This document shows positions 1 to 8,310 of a stretch of DNA of 42,841 bases, one piece after another. Within the stretch, counting starts at the first letter, position 1, and every line of letters starts with the position of its first letter. The notes under the pieces are model-generated. The model made no database searches. It was given only the letters and a program-made list of their open reading frames with translations, and had not been told where the DNA came from. The stretch is from positions 1 to 42,841 of the forward strand of contig JAJDVB010000102.1 in assembly GCA_022826345.1 (NCBI GenBank), read 5' to 3'. Made by a program: the position numbers and the translations under genes. This stretch comes from Alphaproteobacteria bacterium. Its GTDB lineage: Bacteria; Pseudomonadota; Alphaproteobacteria; UBA828.

Positions 1-680
1 CTCCGGTGCGGAGCAGACCGTCGAGCCCCCGAATAGTGCGCCGGTCGTGTGGATGAAGGCATGCGTATGCGGTTCGCATCCTGGCCTCGGGGAGGGGAGG
101 GCCGGGCCGCGGCTCGGGAATCAGCGGTGTTGGGTATTCCAGGAACTCAAAGAGCCCCGCCGCTGGGGCGGGTCGACAACGCGTGGAAGGCGGGTCGGTC
201 AGAATGCGATAGAGCGGTCCTCAGGAACGATCTCCTCGACTTTCGGTTGGTGGAACGTGAGCGTGGCCGGCCGCTTGCGGGCTCTGTTCGGGGAAGCCAG
301 GACTTTCGATATTCGGAAAGTTGTGGCGGAAATCCTACAGAATCGCTGATTCGTGTACGCAGGAATGCGAAATCTGGTTGCGCCTATGTGGTGCCTGGCA
401 TTTGGAGCAATGCGACAGTGATTTCGAAGATGCTCTATAACCTGTTGATAAAAAACCTATTATCGTCCCGCTCTCTTGACCTACCCAGTGTTGTAAATAT
501 CCATCTGACAAAGCACCATGGTCCGGTGAGCGCCGTGCAGACCATGACCGCGGTGAGAAAGGCGGATTAGCCCCCAACTCTTGTCGGGGCTGTAGTCTTG
601 TTTCCGTGCACCCGATCTGAAATTCTGGCGGGGCAATCGGAAAGGCCCGGCCAGCACCGGGTCGGCACAGAGAGGGGGCG
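1..680. other. Leader region with no convincing gene
   Basis: I see no credible coding gene here. Open frames exist on both strands (for example 49-570 on the plus strand), but their translations are arginine-rich, lack any family motif, and overlap one another. The stretch from about 340 to 560 is clearly richer in A+T than its surroundings and probably holds the promoter of the methyltransferase operon that starts at 681. I looked for a cobalamin riboswitch, which would suit a corrinoid operon, and could not make out a B12 box by eye. Confidence 0.5.
569..591 (+). promoter_or_regulatory. Hairpin in the operon leader
   Basis: AGCCCC at 569-574 pairs perfectly with GGGGCT at 586-591 around an 11-nt loop, about 90 nt before the first gene of the methyltransferase operon. 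The T content that follows is weak, so it is only a possible attenuator or upstream terminator. Confidence 0.25.
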
Positions 681-1334
681 ATGGGCCGCCTGTTGGCACT
701 CGGGGAGCGGGTGGAGCTCGTCTCCATGGACCCGCACTTCCACGACATCAGCATTTCCCTCTACCGCGAGACCAGGGAGGGCGGCGGCTCCGGCTACCTC
801 GCGCACAGCTACAGCGGGAAGGCAGGCACCGCCGAGCGGCTGGCGTTCGTGATGCGCGCGATGGCTGTGATGGGCGGCATGGTGCCGGCGCCGGGCCAGC
901 CGGGTCGGGTCGCCTTCGCCTGCGGTGAAGAACACCGGGCGGCGGTGAAGCGGCTCTTCCTCGAAGCCTGCAAGAAGGCGCCGGGTTCGGAAGTCGCAGC
1001 GCTTCCCATGAGCATTTACGACAAGAAGAACGACCTCACCATCAACGCGACGGCAACCGGAGCCGGGGGCTACCGGCTCGCGGCCATCGTTGGCGAGGCT
1101 GACGACAAGGTGGCGCGGCGCGTGGACGGCGTGACCAGGGGGCTGATCAAGCTCGCCGAGATGGAGCCGGGCGCCGAGCTGGGCGAAGCCCGCTTCGCCT
1201 GCGGCACGGACCATGACGAGCTAATCGGCCTCCTGCTCGGCCGGGCGCTCAACGTCCGCGCCGCCATGCGCGAGGCGGAGGCCGCAGCGGCGCGGGGAGT
1301 CCTCGCCGCGCCAAGCGCGCAACAGCAGACCTGA
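681..1334 (+). CDS. Unknown protein with an internal duplication, lead gene of the corrinoid methyltransferase operon
   Basis: 217 aa; I do not recognise the family. The ATG at 681 follows a purine-rich GAGAGGGGG. Seen directly: the chain appears to be built from two related halves of about 90 residues. Each half has a beta-like opening (SISLYRE near 24-30, MSIYDKK near 110-116), a helical middle, and the same motif F-A-C-G-x-(E/D)-H at residues 79-85 and 172-178. Each motif is followed by a helix rich in Leu and Ala. There is no signal peptide or membrane segment. It ends 18 nt before the URO-D methyltransferase start, so the two are almost certainly cotranscribed. The paired Cys and His suggest metal or corrinoid handling, or a substrate-specific accessory role; that is inference only. 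Confidence 0.7.
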   Translation: MGRLLALGERVELVSMDPHFHDISISLYRETREGGGSGYLAHSYSGKAGTAERLAFVMRAMAVMGGMVPAPGQPGRVAFACGEEHRAAVKRLFLEACKKAPGSEVAALPMSIYDKKNDLTINATATGAGGYRLAAIVGEADDKVARRVDGVTRGLIKLAEMEPGAELGEARFACGTDHDELIGLLLGRALNVRAAMREAEAAAARGVLAAPSAQQQT

Positions 1335-1352
1335 GGGTCGGGAGCGAGAGCG

Positions 1353-2396
1353 ATGACGGCAATACCCTCGATGACCAGCCGCGAGCGGGTGCTTGCGGCG
1401 CTCCGGCGCGAGCCGGTGGACCGCACGCCCGTGTGCAACCCCACCTCGGTCGCGACCGTCGAGCTGATGGACCTGGTGGATGCCAACTTTCCGTTCGCGA
1501 ACCGCGACCCCGAGTTGATGGCGCGGCTCGCCGCCACCAGCTACACCGAGCTCGGCTTCGACAGCATCATGCCGGTCTTCTCGATCATCCAGGAATCGTC
1601 CGCGCTCGGCTGCAAGATGCAGTGGGAGCAGAAGGACAACTGGCCGACCGTGCGCATGCGCGAGCCGATCTGGGAGGATGTGGACGACATCCGCATTCCC
1701 AACGACTTCCTCCTGCACCCGGACATGGCTTGCGTGATCGAGGCGATCCGCATTCTGCGCCGCGAGTTCGGCGACGAGGTCGCGATTATCGGCAAGACCA
1801 TGGGGCCGTGGACCCTCGGTTATCACTGCTTCGGCGTCGAGCCCTTCCTGCTCATGTCCCTCGATGATCCGGGCAAGACCAAGCTCGCGCTCGACCGCAT
1901 GAAGGAGGCGACGATCGTCTTCGGGCTGGCACAGATCGAGGCGGGCGCAGACGCGCTCACGCTGCCCGACCACGCCACCGGCGACCTGGTGAGCGCCGAC
2001 TACTACAGGCGGTACCTCAAGGACCTCCACATCGAGTTCGTGGAGCGCCTGCCGGTGCCGATCATCCTCCACATCTGCGGGCGCACCGTGGACCGCATGG
2101 GCTATATCGCAGAGACCGGGATCGCCGCCTTCCACTTCGATTCCAAGAACGCACCGTCTGAGTCCATGGCGGTAATGGACGACAGGGTGTCGCTGGTCGG
2201 CAACATCAACAACCCCGAGACGCTGTTCGCCAAAGGGCCTGACGACGTGCGCAAGGAGGTTTACGCCAACCTGGACGCCGGCGTGCAGGGGGTCGGGCCG
2301 GAATGCGCCATCCCGCTCCAGACCTCGGTGGAGAACCTGCGCGAGATTCCGCTGGCGGTGCGCGACTGGCATGCCGAGCATGGCCGCCCGCACTAA
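1353..2396 (+). CDS. URO-D superfamily corrinoid methyltransferase (MtaA/CmuA-type)
   Basis: 347 aa, a TIM-barrel protein of the uroporphyrinogen decarboxylase superfamily, in the branch that moves methyl groups to or from a corrinoid. The start shows the family opening (SRERVLAALRREPVDRTPV, residues 9-27). The zinc site of the methyltransferase branch is visible as H240-x-C242 with C318 (ILHICG and GPECA), which argues against a heme-pathway decarboxylase. Neighbours downstream are the corrinoid protein, its activator and a pterin methyltransferase, so this protein most likely takes the methyl group from the growth substrate (methyltransferase I). It resembles the N-terminal part of CmuA, whose corrinoid domain is here a separate gene. 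The substrate cannot be read from sequence: a halomethane, methoxy, methylthio or methylamine compound are all possible. Confidence 0.85.
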   Translation: MTAIPSMTSRERVLAALRREPVDRTPVCNPTSVATVELMDLVDANFPFANRDPELMARLAATSYTELGFDSIMPVFSIIQESSALGCKMQWEQKDNWPTVRMREPIWEDVDDIRIPNDFLLHPDMACVIEAIRILRREFGDEVAIIGKTMGPWTLGYHCFGVEPFLLMSLDDPGKTKLALDRMKEATIVFGLAQIEAGADALTLPDHATGDLVSADYYRRYLKDLHIEFVERLPVPIILHICGRTVDRMGYIAETGIAAFHFDSKNAPSESMAVMDDRVSLVGNINNPETLFAKGPDDVRKEVYANLDAGVQGVGPECAIPLQTSVENLREIPLAVRDWHAEHGRPH

Positions 2397-2436
2397 GGCC
2401 CTGTGACACCCTGTCCGTTTCACCACTGAGTCCCCG

Positions 2437-3186
2437 ATGGCCGAGCTTGCCGACATCGCCAACGCGGTGATCCGCGACGAGATCGAGGAGTTTCTCGAGC
2501 GCCCGGACGAGATCGAGCGCAACGTCGCGCTGTTCGCGCGCATGCGGCCCGAGATGCAGGACATCGCCGCCGCGCTGATCGAGGGCGACAATCACACGGT
2601 AGACGCGCTCACCGTCAAGGCCCTGGAGGAGGGCACCGAGGCGCTGGAGATCATGGACGACGGCCTGATCGCCGGCATGGGCATCGTCGGCATCAAGTTC
2701 CGCGAGAACTTCATCTTCGTGCCCGAGGTGCTGGCCTGCGCGCGGGCGATGAAAGCGGGCATGGCCCACATCGAGCCGATCCTGTCCGCCTCCGGCGTCG
2801 AGCCTATCGGCACCGTGATCATGGGGACGGTCAAGGGCGACCTGCACGACATCGGCAAGAACCTCTGCATCATGATGCTCTCCGGCGCCGGCTTCGACGT
2901 GGTGGATCTCGGCGTGGACACGTCGGAAGACGAGTTCATCGCCGCACTGGAGGAGCACGGGGCGCCGATCATGGGCATGTCGGCACTGCTGACCACGACG
3001 ATGCCGAACATGGGGAAGACCATCGAGGCGCTGATCGACGCCGACATCCGGGACGACGTGATGGTGATGGTGGGGGGCGCGCCGGTGACCCAGGAGTTCG
3101 CAGACGACATGGGTGCGGACGGCTACGGCAAGGACGCACTCTCCTGCGTGGCGCTCGCCAAGAAGCTGATGGAAGAGCGCGGTTAG
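2437..3186 (+). CDS. Corrinoid-binding protein (methyltransferase MtxC/MtbC type)
   Basis: 249 aa methyl-carrier protein. The N-terminal part is a helical cap domain (about 35-120) with the typical KFRENFIFVPEVLACARAM stretch. The C-terminal Rossmann-like B12 domain carries D135-x-H137-x-x-G140, in which His supplies the lower axial cobalt ligand, followed by SALLTTTM (182-189) and GGAPVT (213-218). These are the standard base-off/His-on cobalamin motifs. The N-terminus is some 30 residues longer than in many homologues and is acidic. It lies 40 nt after the URO-D methyltransferase and 8 nt before the activator gene. The inferred role is to carry the methyl group as methyl-Co(III) between the substrate methyltransferase and the pterin methyltransferase. 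Confidence 0.92.
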   Translation: MAELADIANAVIRDEIEEFLERPDEIERNVALFARMRPEMQDIAAALIEGDNHTVDALTVKALEEGTEALEIMDDGLIAGMGIVGIKFRENFIFVPEVLACARAMKAGMAHIEPILSASGVEPIGTVIMGTVKGDLHDIGKNLCIMMLSGAGFDVVDLGVDTSEDEFIAALEEHGAPIMGMSALLTTTMPNMGKTIEALIDADIRDDVMVMVGGAPVTQEFADDMGADGYGKDALSCVALAKKLMEERG

Positions 3187-3194
3187 GCGGGCCG

Positions 3195-5189
3195 TTGCCG
3201 AAGATCAGCCAAGAGGACTATCAGCAGCGGCTGGACCGGCTCACCGAGATCTTCGCGGATATCGTGAGCCACGCCGACGAGCAGGCCACGCACCGCTGCC
3301 CCTACCGCGACGCCCGCGATCGCTGCACCGCGGCCTTCTCGTGCGGCAACCAGATTGCCGCCGTCGAGAAGGGCACGCCCGCGACCTGCGGCCACGACGG
3401 CACCTTCGACTACAGCCTGGCGTGGGAGACCGACCCGGCCACCCGCGAGCGCGCGAAGACGAAGCTCGGCGCGATCAAGCGGGCCGCCGCCGCGCGGCGC
3501 GAAGGCACGGCATTCCCCACGGGGCCCGGCACGGTCTCCCACGACGGCAAGACTCAGCCGCTCGCCATCGGCATGACGCTCTTCGACTGCGCCGACGAGC
3601 TTGCCGTCGAGGTGCCGACCTCATGCCAGCGCAACGGCCGCTGTCACGAATGCGTGGTCGAGGTGAGCGCGGGCGAGGACGCGCTCTGCGCCCGGACCGA
3701 GGCCGAGAGCTTCCTGCGCGCGCCCTATCGCCTCGCCTGCCAAGCGATGGTCGAGCGGGACGACATCGACGTTGCGTTCGCACCGCTCCGCCGCCGCCCG
3801 CGCATTCTGGTGCGCGCCCATGCCGACGCGGCCGGCGCGCCCGCGACGCACGATCCACTCGTCACGCGGCGGGGCGACGATGTGCTCTACGACGGCGAGG
3901 TGGTGGACCGCTACCGGGGACACATGCTCGGGCTCGCGGTCGATCTCGGCACCACGACGGTGGTGCTCGACTTCGTCGATCTGGAGACCGGGAAAAGCGT
4001 GCACAGCGCCGCCTTCGAGAACCCGCAGGCCTTCGGCGGCAGCGACGTGATGCACCGCATCTCCTACGACCGAGACGACAAGGCCGGGGAGCTGCAGAAG
4101 GCCGCGGCATCGGCCATCAATCGCGCCATCGTCGACGGCTGCGCCCGGCTCGGCACCAACCGCCAGGCGATCTACGAGATCGTGGTGGCGGCCAACTCCA
4201 CCATGCGCGACATCCTGTTCAGGCTGGATGTGCAGGGGATCGGCCAGAAGCCCTACAAGTCCTCCATCGAGCACGAATTCCTCGCCGGCGAGCGGGCGAA
4301 CACGGCGCTCAGCGCCCGCGCGCTGCGGCTGGGCCTGCGCGCCAACCGCGCGGCCCGCGTCTACGGCCTGCCGCTCATTGCAAGCCATGTGGGGGGCGAC
4401 GCGGCCGCCGCCCTCGTGGCGCTGGAGGAGGGCTTTGCCGACGCCGATACCGCGATGCTGGTGGACATGGGCACGAACACCGAGGTCGTGGTCAAGCATC
4501 GGGGCCGAACGCTTGCCGCTTCATGCCCGGCGGGACCTGCGTTCGAGGGCGGTCTGGTGCGCTACGGTATGCCGGCCTGCGACGGCGCCATCGAGGCGGT
4601 TAGTCTGGCCGAAGACGGCGAGGCCGCCTACGAGACCATCGGCGGCGTGGCGGCGGTGGGCCTCTGCGGCTCCGGCCTGATCGACCTGCTGGCGGAGCTG
4701 CGCCGGGCTGACGTGCTCACCGCTAAGGGCGTCTTCACCGCTGACCGTAAGCAGAGGGAGATGACCGTGGTTCCCGAGCACGGGATCACCTTCTCCAAGG
4801 AGGACGCCAGCAACCTCGGCCAGGCCAAGGCCGCCAACTACTGCGGGCAGTACATCGTCATGCGCGCGCTCGGCGTCGATCCCGCCGATGTCGAGAACCT
4901 CTACCTCGCGGGCGGCTTCGCCAACTACGTGAACGTGCGCAACGCTCAGTCCATCGGCCTGCTCGCGCCGGTGCCGGAGGAGCGCGTGGTCAAGGCCGGC
5001 AACGCGGTGGCGCGGGGGGCGCGGGCGATCCTGCTCTCGGCCACCCGGCGGCGCGCGCTAGAGCGCGAGGTCCAGGCCATCGAGCATATCGAGTTGGAGA
5101 CCACGCCCGATTTCTTCGACCTCTTCGTGGACGGCTGCCAGTTCAAGCCGATGCCAACACACCTCGTGCCGGAAGGAACCGCCGCATGA
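3195..5189 (+). CDS. Corrinoid-protein reductive activator, ASKHA fold with 2Fe-2S ferredoxin domain (RamA/AcsV-like)
   Basis: 664 aa with a TTG start at 3195, 8 nt after the corrinoid protein stop; no ATG sits near the start and the ribosome site is weak. Family knowledge: such proteins use ATP and an iron-sulfur cluster to reduce inactive Co(II) to Co(I). Domains seen: an N-terminal segment with four Cys (35, 44, 50, 65); a plant-type 2Fe-2S domain with C-x5-C-x2-C (SCQRNGRCHEC) and a fourth Cys in RLACQ; then the DUF4445-type ASKHA region beginning LGLAVDLGTTTVV, with later LVDMGTNTEVV and YLAGGFANY motifs. RamA of methanogens has C-terminal 4Fe-4S sites instead, so this is the bacterial 2Fe-2S type. 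Its stop overlaps the next start by 4 nt. Confidence 0.9.
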   Translation: MPKISQEDYQQRLDRLTEIFADIVSHADEQATHRCPYRDARDRCTAAFSCGNQIAAVEKGTPATCGHDGTFDYSLAWETDPATRERAKTKLGAIKRAAAARREGTAFPTGPGTVSHDGKTQPLAIGMTLFDCADELAVEVPTSCQRNGRCHECVVEVSAGEDALCARTEAESFLRAPYRLACQAMVERDDIDVAFAPLRRRPRILVRAHADAAGAPATHDPLVTRRGDDVLYDGEVVDRYRGHMLGLAVDLGTTTVVLDFVDLETGKSVHSAAFENPQAFGGSDVMHRISYDRDDKAGELQKAAASAINRAIVDGCARLGTNRQAIYEIVVAANSTMRDILFRLDVQGIGQKPYKSSIEHEFLAGERANTALSARALRLGLRANRAARVYGLPLIASHVGGDAAAALVALEEGFADADTAMLVDMGTNTEVVVKHRGRTLAASCPAGPAFEGGLVRYGMPACDGAIEAVSLAEDGEAAYETIGGVAAVGLCGSGLIDLLAELRRADVLTAKGVFTADRKQREMTVVPEHGITFSKEDASNLGQAKAANYCGQYIVMRALGVDPADVENLYLAGGFANYVNVRNAQSIGLLAPVPEERVVKAGNAVARGARAILLSATRRRALEREVQAIEHIELETTPDFFDLFVDGCQFKPMPTHLVPEGTAA

Positions 5190-6214
5190 CCACCCCGCCG
5201 CTCATCGTCATCGGCGAGAACATCCACTGCACCCGCGTCGCGCTCCGCAAGGGCAAGCGCATCGCCGAACGCGAAGGCGCCGAGGTCATCCTTTACGACA
5301 CGATCGACGGGGAAGCACGCGCGCTGCCGGTGACAGCGGAGGCGAAGCGGACCAAGGACTACGAGGAGGGGCGGGTCAAGCACGTCCAGGTCGCGATCGA
5401 GACCGCGATGGAGACGGCGGCGGGCGATCCGGCCGAGGGCCTGCGCTACATCGAGGCGCAGGTCCGCCATCAGGAGCGCGCGGGCGCGGCCTTCCTCGAC
5501 CTCAACGTGGACGAGATTGCGCCCAAGCTCGCCGTGCAGACCGGCGCCATGGCCTGGCTCGCCGCCACGGTGCAGGGGCTCACGGACCTGCCGCTCTCCA
5601 TCGATTCCTCAAGCGTCGATGTGATCCGCGCCGGGCTCGAGGCGATCGCGCCCGCCAAGGCGCGCCCGATGCTCAACTCCGCGTCGCTGGAGCGGCTGGA
5701 TGCGCTCGATCTCGCCCGCGAGCACGACAGCCGCGTGGTGGTGACCGCCGCCGGCGAGAAGGGAATGCCTGACGGCGCGGACGAGCGGGTGGCAAACGCG
5801 TCGCGCATGGTGGAGGCGGCGCTCGACAGGGGCTTCGCGCTGTGCGATCTCTATATCGACCCGCTGGTCTTTCCGATCTCCGTCGACTCCCGCTTCGGCA
5901 ACCACTGCTTTGACGCGATCCGCGCCCTGCGGGCGCGCTTCGGCGACGAGGTCCACATCACCGGCGGCATGAGCAACGTCTCGTTCGGGCTGCCGGCCCG
6001 CAAGATCCTCAACGATATGTTCGTCCTGCTCGCGGTGGAGGCCGGCGCCGACAGTGGCATCCTCGACCCGGTGGCGAGCCCGCTCGAGGCGATCCTCGCC
6101 ATCGACCGCGCGGATCCGAATTACAAGCTCGCCGAGGACGTGTTGATGGGGCGGGACGAGCACTGCATAGAATATATCCGCGCCTGGCGGAAGAGCCGGC
6201 GCAAGGCCAAGTGA
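5186..6214 (+). CDS. Methyltetrahydrofolate:corrinoid protein methyltransferase, pterin-binding TIM barrel (AcsE/MtvA-like)
   Basis: 342 aa. The ATG at 5186 overlaps the activator stop (ATGA), which indicates translational coupling. Pterin-binding family marks are visible: GENIHCTR near the N-terminus, FLDLNVDE, LPLSIDSSS, ARPMLNSAS, and the diagnostic GGMSNVSFGLPARK stretch near residue 254. In an aerobe the expected direction is methyl transfer from methyl-cobalt to tetrahydrofolate, giving methyl-THF for oxidation or methionine synthesis. In acetogens AcsE runs the other way. CmuB of chloromethane users fills the same position in its pathway. This gene completes a four-part set (methyltransferase I, carrier, activator, methyltransferase II) inside 5 kb. 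Confidence 0.92.
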   Translation: MTTPPLIVIGENIHCTRVALRKGKRIAEREGAEVILYDTIDGEARALPVTAEAKRTKDYEEGRVKHVQVAIETAMETAAGDPAEGLRYIEAQVRHQERAGAAFLDLNVDEIAPKLAVQTGAMAWLAATVQGLTDLPLSIDSSSVDVIRAGLEAIAPAKARPMLNSASLERLDALDLAREHDSRVVVTAAGEKGMPDGADERVANASRMVEAALDRGFALCDLYIDPLVFPISVDSRFGNHCFDAIRALRARFGDEVHITGGMSNVSFGLPARKILNDMFVLLAVEAGADSGILDPVASPLEAILAIDRADPNYKLAEDVLMGRDEHCIEYIRAWRKSRRKAK

Positions 6215-6227
6215 AGAAGAGACGCCC

Positions 6228-6629
6228 ATGACCGAGACCGAACGGCCGCCGGATGCCGAGCCCGCGTTGCGTACGCTCGCCATGCCCGCCGACGCAAACC
6301 CCAACGGCGACATCTTCGGCGGCTGGGTGCTGGCGCAGATGGACCTCGCCGGCGGCGTAGCCGCGGCGCGGTGCGCCCGCGGCCGCACGGTCACGGTAGC
6401 GGTGGAAGCCATGCGCTTCCACGCGCCGATCGCCGTCGGCGACCTCGTGACCTGCTACGCCGAGGTGGTGAAGACCGGGACGACCTCGATCACCGTCGAC
6501 ATCCAGACCTGGGCGCGCCGGCGGCGTGGTCCCGTGGAGGTCAGGGTGACGGAGGGCACCTTCATCTACGTCGCCATCGACGACAACGGCCGCCCCCGCC
6601 CTCTGCCGGAAGAACCGCCGGAGAATTGA
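6228..6629 (+). CDS. yciA: Acyl-CoA thioesterase, hotdog fold (YciA/BACH family)
   Basis: 133 aa, the usual length. The family core NPNGDIFGGWVLAQMD (residues 24-39) contains the catalytic Asp region, followed by AVEAMRFHAPIAVGDLV and the beta strands of the hotdog sheet. It is a cytosolic hexameric-type thioesterase that hydrolyses a range of acyl-CoAs. The ATG at 6228 is 13 nt downstream of the methyltransferase stop and preceded by GAAGAGA, so it may be carried on the end of the corrinoid operon transcript. I see no direct functional tie to methyl transfer. A composite palindromic repeat follows its stop. Confidence 0.88.
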   Translation: MTETERPPDAEPALRTLAMPADANPNGDIFGGWVLAQMDLAGGVAAARCARGRTVTVAVEAMRFHAPIAVGDLVTCYAEVVKTGTTSITVDIQTWARRRRGPVEVRVTEGTFIYVAIDDNGRPRPLPEEPPEN

Positions 6630-6639
6630 AGGCTGGGGC

Positions 6640-6780
6640 GCGTCCGTCTTTGACGGACGTGCGATAGGTCGCGACCGCGGCCCGCCGCTTATGCGGCGCG
6701 CCCGCGGAGGCGCCGGCCGAAGGCCGGCTGCCGTGAGCGATAAAGTGCGAAAGCGTTTCCGTGCGAAACGGAAACGCTTT
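6640..6780. repeat. Composite palindromic repeat, copy 1
   Basis: Between the convergent yciA and D-Ala carboxypeptidase genes. A proximal hairpin CGTCCGTC-ttt-GACGGACG (6641-6659) is followed by a GC-rich core with its own short palindromes, a conserved AGCGATAAAG, and a perfect 12-bp distal hairpin (6750-6761 with 6769-6780). The reverse complement aligns closely with copy 2 over the full length and with copy 3 over the proximal half. The distal arm runs into the stop codon of the minus-strand gene, so it could act as a two-way terminator, although no T-run follows. Confidence 0.8.
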
Positions 6781-8308
6781 AGGAGCGGGCGCTAACGGCG
6801 GGGTCGTTGGCCGGGTCGAGGCCGCGGATGACGGTGCAGGGCATCGGCGCGGCGCGGAGCACCTTGCACGCCCGGCTGGCGTCGTTCTTGTGGAGCCCGA
6901 GAAAGCGCGCCCGGTAAAGTGTGCCGCGTCCGTCTGCGAGAGGCACCAGGGTCGCCGTCGCATCGCTGAGGAGCGGGGCGCGCACCGATGCGCGGCGCAT
7001 AGCGATCTCCGCCGCAGTGACCGACTCGTAGGCGCCCACTTGGATGGCCCAGGGGCCGCCCACCGCCGGTGCTGCTGCGAATGTCTTTGCCGGAGACGGC
7101 GCTGGGGCCGCGACCGCCGGCTCTGCAGCCTCAGGCGGGGCGACCTCGGGCGTCGCGGCACCGGGCTTGAGCGGCGGGGGCTGGGGAGGCGGCGGACCCG
7201 AGGCGATCTCCAGCGGTGTCTCCGGTGCGCGCGGTGCCGGCGGCAGCTTCTCGGCGGTCTGAATTGGCTCGGGCGGCGGCGCCGCGTCGCCTTCGACCAG
7301 CTCGGGCGGCTCGGCCGCGGCAACCATGATGGCCGCCGGCTTGAAGCGCGGCGCCGGCGCGGCGAGGCCGGAACCTCCCGGCGGGCGCGGAATGCCCGCG
7401 TAACGCACACGGCCGCGCTTGGCGTCGTTCTCGGCGATCCGCGTGAAACCGAGGTCAAGCAGGTTGGCCATGTGCGCGTTGCGCGAACGCGCCGTCTTGC
7501 CACCGAAGACCACGGCGATGACCCGCCGGCCGTCCCGCTCCGCAGAGGCCACGAGGTTGAAGCCCGAGGCGCGGATGTAGCCGGTCTTGATGCCGTCCAT
7601 GCCACGATAGCGGCTGAGCAGCCGGTTCGGCGAGCGATGCTCGCGCCCGCGATAGCGGAAGCGCCGGTCGTCGAAATAGTGATAGCGGTGCGGGAAGTCG
7701 CGCATGAGCGCCTGGGCGAGAGCGGCCATGTCCCGCGCCGTGCTGCGCTGCTTCCGGTTCGGCAAGCCCGACGCATTGCGGAAGGCGGTTCGGGACATGC
7801 CGAGCGCCTTGGCCTTCCTGGTCATCTTCCTGGCGAATTCGATCTCCGTCCCGCCCAGCGCCTCCGCAACCACCACGGCGATATCGTTCGCCGACTTTAC
7901 GATCAGCGCCTTGATCGCGTCCTCGACACGGATCGTGGAGCCGGCCCGCAACCCGAGCTTGGAGGGCGACTGCCCCGCCGCGCGTTTGGAGACCTTCAGC
8001 TTCGAATCCAGGCTGAGTTTCCCGTTGTCGACCGCCTCGAAGAGCAGATAGAGGGTCATCATCTTGGTCAGCGAGGCCGGGTACCGCCTGATGTCGGCGT
8101 TGCGTGAGCGCAGGACCTCGCCGGTTTCTGCGTCGATGACGATGGAGGCGTAGCGCGCGTGCGCCTCTTCGGCAGCGAAGACCTGCGATATGACGAGGAT
8201 GCAGAGCGCGAGTGCGAGACTGAGGACGATCGAGCCCGAACGCAAAATTCTTCTTCTTCGCCGTGTTCCCACGCCCGCCCCGCCGTCGACAGCGAATCGA
8301 CTGAGCAT
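6779..8308 (-). CDS. D-alanyl-D-alanine carboxypeptidase (PBP5/DacA family) with C-terminal SPOR domain
   Basis: 509 aa. It trims the terminal D-Ala from peptidoglycan pentapeptides in the periplasm. A basic N-terminus and a hydrophobic segment (about 25-46) form a signal peptide or anchor. Penicillin-binding motifs are intact: S79-L-T-K82, S139-A-N141 and K241-T-G243. From about 300 to 420 the chain is a Pro/Ala-rich linker, and about 428-500 is a SPOR domain (WAIQVGAY...), which binds denuded septal glycan, so a role at division sites is likely. The given start is the first ATG (8308). A GTG at 8272 would give a more typical signal peptide, and a promoter-like pair ends almost at the ATG. 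Inverted copies of a palindromic repeat flank the gene. Confidence 0.92.
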   Translation of the reverse strand: MLSRFAVDGGAGVGTRRRRRILRSGSIVLSLALALCILVISQVFAAEEAHARYASIVIDAETGEVLRSRNADIRRYPASLTKMMTLYLLFEAVDNGKLSLDSKLKVSKRAAGQSPSKLGLRAGSTIRVEDAIKALIVKSANDIAVVVAEALGGTEIEFARKMTRKAKALGMSRTAFRNASGLPNRKQRSTARDMAALAQALMRDFPHRYHYFDDRRFRYRGREHRSPNRLLSRYRGMDGIKTGYIRASGFNLVASAERDGRRVIAVVFGGKTARSRNAHMANLLDLGFTRIAENDAKRGRVRYAGIPRPPGGSGLAAPAPRFKPAAIMVAAAEPPELVEGDAAPPPEPIQTAEKLPPAPRAPETPLEIASGPPPPQPPPLKPGAATPEVAPPEAAEPAVAAPAPSPAKTFAAAPAVGGPWAIQVGAYESVTAAEIAMRRASVRAPLLSDATATLVPLADGRGTLYRARFLGLHKNDASRACKVLRAAPMPCTVIRGLDPANDPAVSARS

Positions 8309-8310
8309 CC

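Noticed and set aside
49..570. 173-residue open frame at the left edge
   Set aside because: No family motif, arginine-rich composition, and overlapped by other open frames; likely chance in GC-rich DNA.
1..680. Cobalamin riboswitch upstream of the corrinoid operon
   Set aside because: I looked for a B12 box and could not find a convincing one by eye.
1353..2396. Uroporphyrinogen decarboxylase (hemE)
   Set aside because: The H-x-C...C zinc motif and corrinoid gene neighbours place it in the methyltransferase branch.
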